The position numbers and the translations under genes are program-made. From Chloroflexota bacterium (GTDB taxonomy: Bacteria; Chloroflexota; Anaerolineae; VGOG01), in NCBI GenBank assembly GCA_030611885.1, contig JAUWOY010000002.1, forward strand, positions 1 to 64,000: a stretch of DNA of 64,000 nt. Direction: 5' to 3'. Position 1 is the stretch's first letter. Each line of letters opens with the position of its first letter. Below the pieces are notes generated by a model that saw only the letters and a list, made by a program, of their open reading frames with translations, made no database searches and was not told where the DNA came from. Of this stretch, positions 58,186-64,000 are shown in pieces.

Positions 58186-58292
58186 CTACCAAGCCTGGTT
58201 TGAAAAAAGGGCTGCCAGATTTGCATCTCCAATGAATCTAGTGTATAATGTGAATAATGAGATTCTCTCTTGACTCCAGTGTGAGGTTCGAT

Positions 58293-58949
58293 ATGGCTAC
58301 TGTGAGAACTGCACAAGCTATTCCTGTAGCAAAGAAATATGTAGAACGTGACCTGGGCCGACTGTCCGACCGCCCTTCCTCGCTGCTTACCCTGGAGCAG
58401 TTCAAGTGGCTGGTCCGCGACGGTATGAAGGCCGACCTTATCAACGGAGTGATGATCGTGGCCACACCTGCTTCCTACACTCACGAACGGTTGTTCAACT
58501 TCCTTATGCGCCTCGTCGGTGACTATGTCGAGGAAAGAGATATGGGCATCGTCCTGGGCTCACGCAGCCTGGTCGAGGTGGGTACCAGGAGCGGCTACGA
58601 GCCCGATCTGTGCTTCGTGGCCCAAGACCGCCTGGACATCATCAACGAGACATCCATCACCGGTCCGCCCGATTTGGTGGTCGAGATCATCTCTCCCAGC
58701 ACCCGCCGACACGACGCCTATGCTAAGAAAGAGGGCTACGCCCGCCTAGGGGTGCCGGAGTACTGGCTGATTGACCCCGACAACCGTGTCGTGGCTTTCT
58801 ACCATTTGACTGAATCGGGCTATGTCGAGGGTCCGGTCGAGGATGGAGTCTATCATTCCCTCGCCGTGCCTGGCCTGTGGTTGCGGCTAGATTGGCTGTG
58901 GGATCACCCCAGGGTGGTCAACTGCCTGCGAGAGCTGGGCGTACTGTGA
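58293..58949 (+). CDS. Uma2 family (DUF820) endonuclease-like protein
   Basis: YEPDLCFVAQDR...PPDLVVEIISPSTRRHDAYAKKEGYARLGVPEYWLIDP. Confidence 0.85.
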   Translation: MATVRTAQAIPVAKKYVERDLGRLSDRPSSLLTLEQFKWLVRDGMKADLINGVMIVATPASYTHERLFNFLMRLVGDYVEERDMGIVLGSRSLVEVGTRSGYEPDLCFVAQDRLDIINETSITGPPDLVVEIISPSTRRHDAYAKKEGYARLGVPEYWLIDPDNRVVAFYHLTESGYVEGPVEDGVYHSLAVPGLWLRLDWLWDHPRVVNCLRELGVL

Positions 58950-58966
58950 TCTCACCGCTCACGTAC

Positions 58967-59006
58967 AAAAAACACCGGAGGGAACGAAGGTTCCCTCCGG
59001 TGTTTT
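58967..59006. terminator. Bidirectional hairpin terminator
   Basis: aaaaacaccggagggaacgaaggttccctccggtgtttt. Confidence 0.85.
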
Positions 59007-59072
59007 GTATCCCACACGGGATTTCACACCTTCGCCAAAAGACACTTACATCTATCACCCCCTCCTATCACC

Positions 59073-59756
59073 TCAGACAATCATCCCGTCCCTCAACCTC
59101 ACGATTCTATCTGTCCTTTTGGCGAGTTCCTTGTCGTGGGTGGCCAAAACTATGGTCACACCCCTCTCATCCCTTAACTTCCTTAGAAGAGCTATTATCC
59201 CAGCCCCTGCAACGGAATCAACGTTCCCTGTGGGCTCATCAGCCAGGATGATCTTCGGCTCGTTAATGAGGGCCCTGGCAATCGCCACCCTCTGCTGTTC
59301 ACCTCCTGAAAGCTGGCTTGGAAGGTGATTCTCCCTGCCTTCAAGTCCCACAGCAGCAAGAAACGCCCTCGCCCTCTCATCAAGGTCAAATTTGCACGCC
59401 CTGCGATAAGGGATGAGGGGGAGTTTGACGTTCTCCAGGGCGGTGAGGATGGGGATGAGGTTGAAGAGCTGGAAGACGAAGCCGATCTTCTCTCTCCTGA
59501 AGTCGGCCAGGGCGTTGCCCTTGAGAGTGCTCACGTCCATCCCGTCCACCACTACCCTTCCTGCGGTGGGCTCATCCAGGGTGCCGATGAGGTTGAGGAG
59601 GGTGGACTTGCCGCTTCCTGAGGGGCCGGTGACGGCCAGGAACTCGCCTCTTTCCACAGCCAGGGAGACCTCCCTCAGGGCGACGACGCCGACCTCCCCC
59701 ATGCGATACTCCTTGGTTAGGTCTTTGGTGATAATGACTTGGTCGTTGGTTGTCAT
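59073..59756 (-). CDS. MacB/LolD-type ABC transporter ATPase
   Basis: GPSGSGKSTLLNLIGTLDEPTAG, LSGGEQQRVAIARAL, ADEPTGNVD. Confidence 0.93.
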   Translation of the reverse strand: MTTNDQVIITKDLTKEYRMGEVGVVALREVSLAVERGEFLAVTGPSGSGKSTLLNLIGTLDEPTAGRVVVDGMDVSTLKGNALADFRREKIGFVFQLFNLIPILTALENVKLPLIPYRRACKFDLDERARAFLAAVGLEGRENHLPSQLSGGEQQRVAIARALINEPKIILADEPTGNVDSVAGAGIIALLRKLRDERGVTIVLATHDKELAKRTDRIVRLRDGMIV

Positions 59757-59800
59757 TCGTTTTACCTCTCTCATCTTTATCTATGGTCAAAAACTGCCTA

Positions 59801-59888
59801 TCATTCGTACCGCACCGCCTCCGCCGGGGGCACACGGGCAGCCTGACGGGCGGGATACCACGCCGCCACTGTCCCCACCAGTGGCTAC
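59801..59888 (-). pseudogene. C-terminal remnant of FtsX/MacB-type permease
   Basis: Minus-strand frame reads LVGTVAAWYPARQAARVPPAEAVRYE*. Confidence 0.65.
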
Positions 59889-59968
59889 CCCATTTGTAGC
59901 GCCGGTAATACTCCTGGGTAGCTCTACAAAGAACCGTGGAAGAGTGAATTCTCCTCCCTAGGGAGGAC

Positions 59969-60667
59969 CTATGAGGTCAGCATCTTCTCTGGCTTTTGCA
60001 AAAGCAGCAAGTTCAGCAAAAACATACATCCCGCCAAGGTTAGAAGAGCCAACTTGTTGCTCTGCCAGATCTTCTCGTCATGGGTGTATGAGGCACTGAA
60101 TAAGTAGATGTACCGCAGGATCGGCTGTCTAGCCAACTCTCTAAAGGCGAGATTGAGCATCCAATAGCCGATGGACACTACGTATCCAACCAGCGAGCTA
60201 GCGGTTAGATGGGCAACCGCAGCTCCCATTAATCCCAGAAAAAGTGTTGGGCTTATGGCGATCAGCCATAGCTTCACCATATCCAGAATCGGGCGCGATT
60301 GGTAGCCAAGTAGAATGACTGTTGCTATCATAGCCGCGATGTAGAATTGAACCAGCAAAAACCGGGTGATAAATATGTGTACAAGCGGCGTGGCAGTTGC
60401 GCCGATTATGGGAAGTGTACGGTACTCACACTCTTCAGCTATCACCGGTGTTAACAGCAATGCGCTAATGGGCGGGAATGCCATCTCCAAGAGTAATACC
60501 AGGTTGATCCATGTCAAGACAGGCGAGTTCGACCGGGATATCAAGCGTGAGCCAACATACAATACAATGCCCGCTGGGACCAGATATGCCCACGAAAAGA
60601 GAAGCCGACATTGGTACAGCAACAAAGTCAGTCTCGATTGTACCTCGATCATGCTATTTCTCGTCAT
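59969..60667 (-). CDS. ABC-2-like membrane permease
   Basis: Multi-TM protein in an ABC operon. Confidence 0.55.
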   Translation of the reverse strand: MTRNSMIEVQSRLTLLLYQCRLLFSWAYLVPAGIVLYVGSRLISRSNSPVLTWINLVLLLEMAFPPISALLLTPVIAEECEYRTLPIIGATATPLVHIFITRFLLVQFYIAAMIATVILLGYQSRPILDMVKLWLIAISPTLFLGLMGAAVAHLTASSLVGYVVSIGYWMLNLAFRELARQPILRYIYLFSASYTHDEKIWQSNKLALLTLAGCMFLLNLLLLQKPEKMLTS

Positions 60668-62939
60668 AGCTCATATCCAAATAAGGGTCAAACAGCTTTG
60701 CTAGCGCTTCACCGCACACTTCAGCGACAATTTCTTGAAAATCAGCCAAAGTTGCCTGGCCGCCGGAATAAGACTGTAGGAAGTATGTAATCGTGTGATC
60801 AAAGGCTTGCTTGCCAGCCCGCTCTCGTAACTGGGCAAGGGTGGCGATGATCTGATTGATACGGGTGTTATAGCTGGAAGGTGATGAGCCTAATCCGAAT
60901 TCGCTCAGCCTTTGTTGTTGGTCATGTACGAATCCGTGCGGACTATCCACAGCCTCGACGGCTAGTTGTTGCCGTATGGACATCTCACGAGCCATTAAGT
61001 TCTCGTCGAAGTACAAATCGGCTAACAGTGAGGTAAAGTAACCGGTTAGACCTTCCAGCAACAGGTTGTGTTGCGGCGGAGTCGGACCACCTGGTAACTG
61101 TGGCCAACCCGGAAAGGTAGGATCTGCAAATTGGATCTGGCCCAGCCACCATTGTCGGATGACGTGCTCTGCCAAATCCCGAGAGGCCACCAAGTCATTG
61201 TTTAGTCCTCCAAATTGATCCTTAAGTTCGCCGAAGGTCTCCCGACCGAGGCGGAAGTGAGGTAGTAGCAACTCTTCAGGCAACAAAAGCAGATTTCCAC
61301 AGTATGCAATTCTTTTGGTCAAAGGCACTTCGGCTATTACCAGTGCGTTTCGTTGCTTTCCCACCAACCTATCCATATCATTCACAATGTTGTTCACACG
61401 CACTGCAAATGGTACCACAATATCTCTATGCCCGGGAATGCCATAGCTATACAACTCTTTCGAAGCATCGAGCAATACATAATGGGATGTTGCAGCTAAG
61501 GCAACTTGAGGCCACCCTGCAGACGAAGACCAGTGATAGGTCACGCCTGTCGCCGTCTGCTCCTTTAGCTCGGTTGAAGCCACAGCAACAAAGCCCTTGG
61601 GAACCGTGATCTTCACCTCATGTGGCCCGTTGGTATGATGCCCACTTCCGCCTTCCACGATAGGATACCACCAGGCTTCCGGTTTTAGATAAACCATGTC
61701 CTGACCGATGTATCCCGGAACATATCCAAAGTGTGTTCCATAGCGCTGATAATCAACGTGCCTTACTTGAAAGCGGCCAGCATATTCAACTACGAGGGTG
61801 ATAGTTTCGCCAAAATGCAAGTGGGTTGGCATGGAGATAAGCAGGGTCGCATCATTAACTTGCTTCCAGTCTGGTTGCAGTCCGGTTCTGCCTTCACGGA
61901 CTGTCTTTACTCGAAATCCAGGTGGCACTTGGATAGAAAAGGTGGAAACTGGCTTTGACATAGCTGATGCTATGCTGAAAGTAGCCATGCCCTCAATGCT
62001 CCCCCTGTCTGGATATACTGTGGCCTCGAGTGCGACTGTTTGCACCTTGGTTGCAGCTTTCCCGCCATCGGACCAGAGGCTGAATGGCTCACCTGAGGAA
62101 CTGGTAGCCAGCTTGATGGTTTCCTTAAAGTGAAAGAGCGCCCAGCCCAGTAGGCAGAGCCCTCCAATAAGCAGTACATTACACACCCACTTACCGTATT
62201 TGGCCTCTACGCTTCGCCCCTTACGATTCAGGTATATGTAAATCGTTAACACAACCAGGCATAAGCCGGCTGCTAAGTAGAAAGCGCGATTGGCCAACAA
62301 CATTGGCCAGTCAGGACCAAACACGATCATGTCAGAGGTGAAAACAGTGCTGACTGAATAGTTAAGGATATCTGTGATTGAGCCAAAGGCGATCAAGGTT
62401 AGCAACCAGTAGGCGATGGCTAGCGGATACAAGTACAATGGCCGGGGCAAGAGAGCGGTTAAACAGAGATAGAGGCAGGTCACATAGGTCAGAGTCGGAA
62501 TCGCTCTGACCATGACCACTTTAGCGTATAACATGAGCGATTCCAAGGAGAGATAATGGGGGAAACATACCAAGAATTGTCCCGTTGTGTGTATAAACAC
62601 CATGGTGCAAAGCATTGCCAACAAGCCAAGAATCTTACCACCGATGTAGATACTGGCTGTGACAGAAGTACTCCATATTAAGTCCTTGGCACGATTCCTT
62701 CGATCACGATTCAAAGCATCAGCCACCGGGAAAACAAGAAGGAGGCTCAAGAAAGTGGAAAGCCCTTCACCTATCCCGGAAAGCTCTATCGGTGAAAAGG
62801 TTGTATTACCGGCATGGGAGATATAAGGAGCTATACTTCGGAGGGCAAGAAGAAAGACAATGACCCAAAAACTGAGCCCTCTTATCTGCAACTTCCACTC
62901 GTAGCAGGCTATTGCGCATATAGCGCGCAGCGTTTTCAT
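60654..62939 (-). CDS. ABC-2-type permease fused to M1-aminopeptidase-like domain (zinc motif lost)
   Basis: N-terminal multi-TM; C-terminal LAEHVIRQWWLGQ...LLLEGLTGYF resembles M1 layout without HExxH. Confidence 0.65.
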   Translation of the reverse strand: MKTLRAICAIACYEWKLQIRGLSFWVIVFLLALRSIAPYISHAGNTTFSPIELSGIGEGLSTFLSLLLVFPVADALNRDRRNRAKDLIWSTSVTASIYIGGKILGLLAMLCTMVFIHTTGQFLVCFPHYLSLESLMLYAKVVMVRAIPTLTYVTCLYLCLTALLPRPLYLYPLAIAYWLLTLIAFGSITDILNYSVSTVFTSDMIVFGPDWPMLLANRAFYLAAGLCLVVLTIYIYLNRKGRSVEAKYGKWVCNVLLIGGLCLLGWALFHFKETIKLATSSSGEPFSLWSDGGKAATKVQTVALEATVYPDRGSIEGMATFSIASAMSKPVSTFSIQVPPGFRVKTVREGRTGLQPDWKQVNDATLLISMPTHLHFGETITLVVEYAGRFQVRHVDYQRYGTHFGYVPGYIGQDMVYLKPEAWWYPIVEGGSGHHTNGPHEVKITVPKGFVAVASTELKEQTATGVTYHWSSSAGWPQVALAATSHYVLLDASKELYSYGIPGHRDIVVPFAVRVNNIVNDMDRLVGKQRNALVIAEVPLTKRIAYCGNLLLLPEELLLPHFRLGRETFGELKDQFGGLNNDLVASRDLAEHVIRQWWLGQIQFADPTFPGWPQLPGGPTPPQHNLLLEGLTGYFTSLLADLYFDENLMAREMSIRQQLAVEAVDSPHGFVHDQQQRLSEFGLGSSPSSYNTRINQIIATLAQLRERAGKQAFDHTITYFLQSYSGGQATLADFQEIVAEVCGEALAKLFDPYLDMSYDEK

Positions 62940-63802
62940 ACTTTTCTACCTCCCAGTAGCCACATATAGCTGTCCTCGAGGCTCGGTTCGACAGGCCGGG
63001 CCGTAAGGGGTGGTGTCTCGCTCAAGAAACGAGCTGTAACCCCTCCAGATCCGCGCTGAACCTGTGTGATTAGATACTGTGTCTGGAACCGATCAAACTG
63101 ATCGTGGGAAAGGGTCACTGTCCATACCTTGCCTTCCATCCGGGCTAACATCTCCAGCACTGAACCACAGAACCGGATCGTCCCTTGATGCAATATAGCT
63201 AATCGTTCGTTCATGAGAGCCACGTCTTCCACCAGATGGGTGGATAAGATTATGACGTGGTCAGCACTTAACTGGGAGAGAAAATGGCGAAAGTGGACTC
63301 TTTCCGCCGGATCAAGGCCCAGCATTGGTTCGTCAAGGATAAGCAGAGGGGGTTTATTGAGCAAAGCTTGGGCAATCCCCAAACGTTGCTTCATCCCCCT
63401 TGAAAAGGTGCCAACCCGTTGGCGGGCTGCTCCTTGCAGGCCAACCTGCTCAAGAACTCCTTCGATTAACTGGCGCCGACCGTGATATATCTCCTTAAGG
63501 AGTGCGATATAGTCAAGACACTCATAGGCAGTGAGGCGTGGATAGAGACCGAATGCCTCGGGAAGGTACCCAAGCAAGCGCCGGACCTCCCGCCGATCAC
63601 GTCGAACATCAAGGCCACCGATGGTTACCGTGCCGCTGGTAGGTTCGATGAGGGTGGCAAGAATGGATAATAATGTTGTCTTGCCGGCCCCATTGGGGCC
63701 TAGAAGGGAGAAGATACCGGTGTCGATGGTAAGATCTATTCCCGCCAGAGCCAGTTGTCCCTTCCTATATGATTTACTGACACTTGTAATCTGTATCTCC
63801 AT
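62936..63802 (-). CDS. ABC-2-type transporter ATPase
   Basis: GPNGAGKTTLLSILATLIEPTSG, FSRGMKQRLGIAQAL, LDEPMLGLDP. Confidence 0.93.
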   Translation of the reverse strand: MEIQITSVSKSYRKGQLALAGIDLTIDTGIFSLLGPNGAGKTTLLSILATLIEPTSGTVTIGGLDVRRDRREVRRLLGYLPEAFGLYPRLTAYECLDYIALLKEIYHGRRQLIEGVLEQVGLQGAARQRVGTFSRGMKQRLGIAQALLNKPPLLILDEPMLGLDPAERVHFRHFLSQLSADHVIILSTHLVEDVALMNERLAILHQGTIRFCGSVLEMLARMEGKVWTVTLSHDQFDRFQTQYLITQVQRGSGGVTARFLSETPPLTARPVEPSLEDSYMWLLGGRKV

Positions 63803-63931
63803 AGCCTCTGTCTCCCCAGAATAAAGCCTCTGTAGGTGCATACCGTAAGAATCTGCCAGATTAGATTATACTATCATTCACTGCTACACACAAGGCATTT
63901 CATAAAACCGATCTTATATGTGTGTAACTGT

Positions 63932-63966
63932 CAAGGGAGGGACTTTGTTCTAATGTCCCTCCCTTA
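63932..63966. terminator. Hairpin aagggagggac...gtccctccctt
   Basis: Inverted repeat read directly. Confidence 0.55.
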
Positions 63967-64000
63967 AGCACACGGGGTTGGGGTATGACTTTGATGACGT

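Overview
GC-rich bacterial window, probably an anaerobic Chloroflexota-like genome (this placement is inferred from gene content and repeat style, not proven). The backbone holds: the end of a group 4 [NiFe]-hydrogenase operon; a complete N-type F-ATPase operon (beta, epsilon, AtpI/Q-like, a, c, b-delta, alpha, gamma) whose c subunit carries Na+-ligand residues; a DarA/PstA-like c-di-AMP receptor; gap; a MoaD/aldehyde-ferredoxin-oxidoreductase/ferredoxin triad; a large Hdr/Flx-like electron-bifurcation operon; two-component genes; hppA; a murE-like ligase; nth; sbcC; thrC; psuG; ABC transporters. Two results stand out. (1) Remains of an integron: a 3'-truncated integron-integrase-like gene (40592-40795) divergent from a minus-strand cassette array, with a perfect TTGACA-N17-TATAAT promoter (Pc-like) facing the cassettes, plus ~126-132 bp attC-like sites sharing one consensus at 38.3 kb (-), 21.1-22.9 kb (+) and 53.7-54.7 kb (+). 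One apparent ~5 kb cassette carries an uncharacterised tightly coupled four-gene set (945-aa P-loop ATPase, coiled-coil protein, small protein, ParB-like protein). (2) HdrA (23319-25826) is split by an in-frame TGA exactly in the CxxC motif (CSI-UGA-ILAPKM), followed by a SECIS-like hairpin, so it is probably a selenoprotein. The window also has many dispersed palindromic and short tandem repeats, several lying in-frame inside coding sequences, and two toxin-antitoxin modules flanked by direct duplications. All calls were made by reading the sequence; no searches were run.
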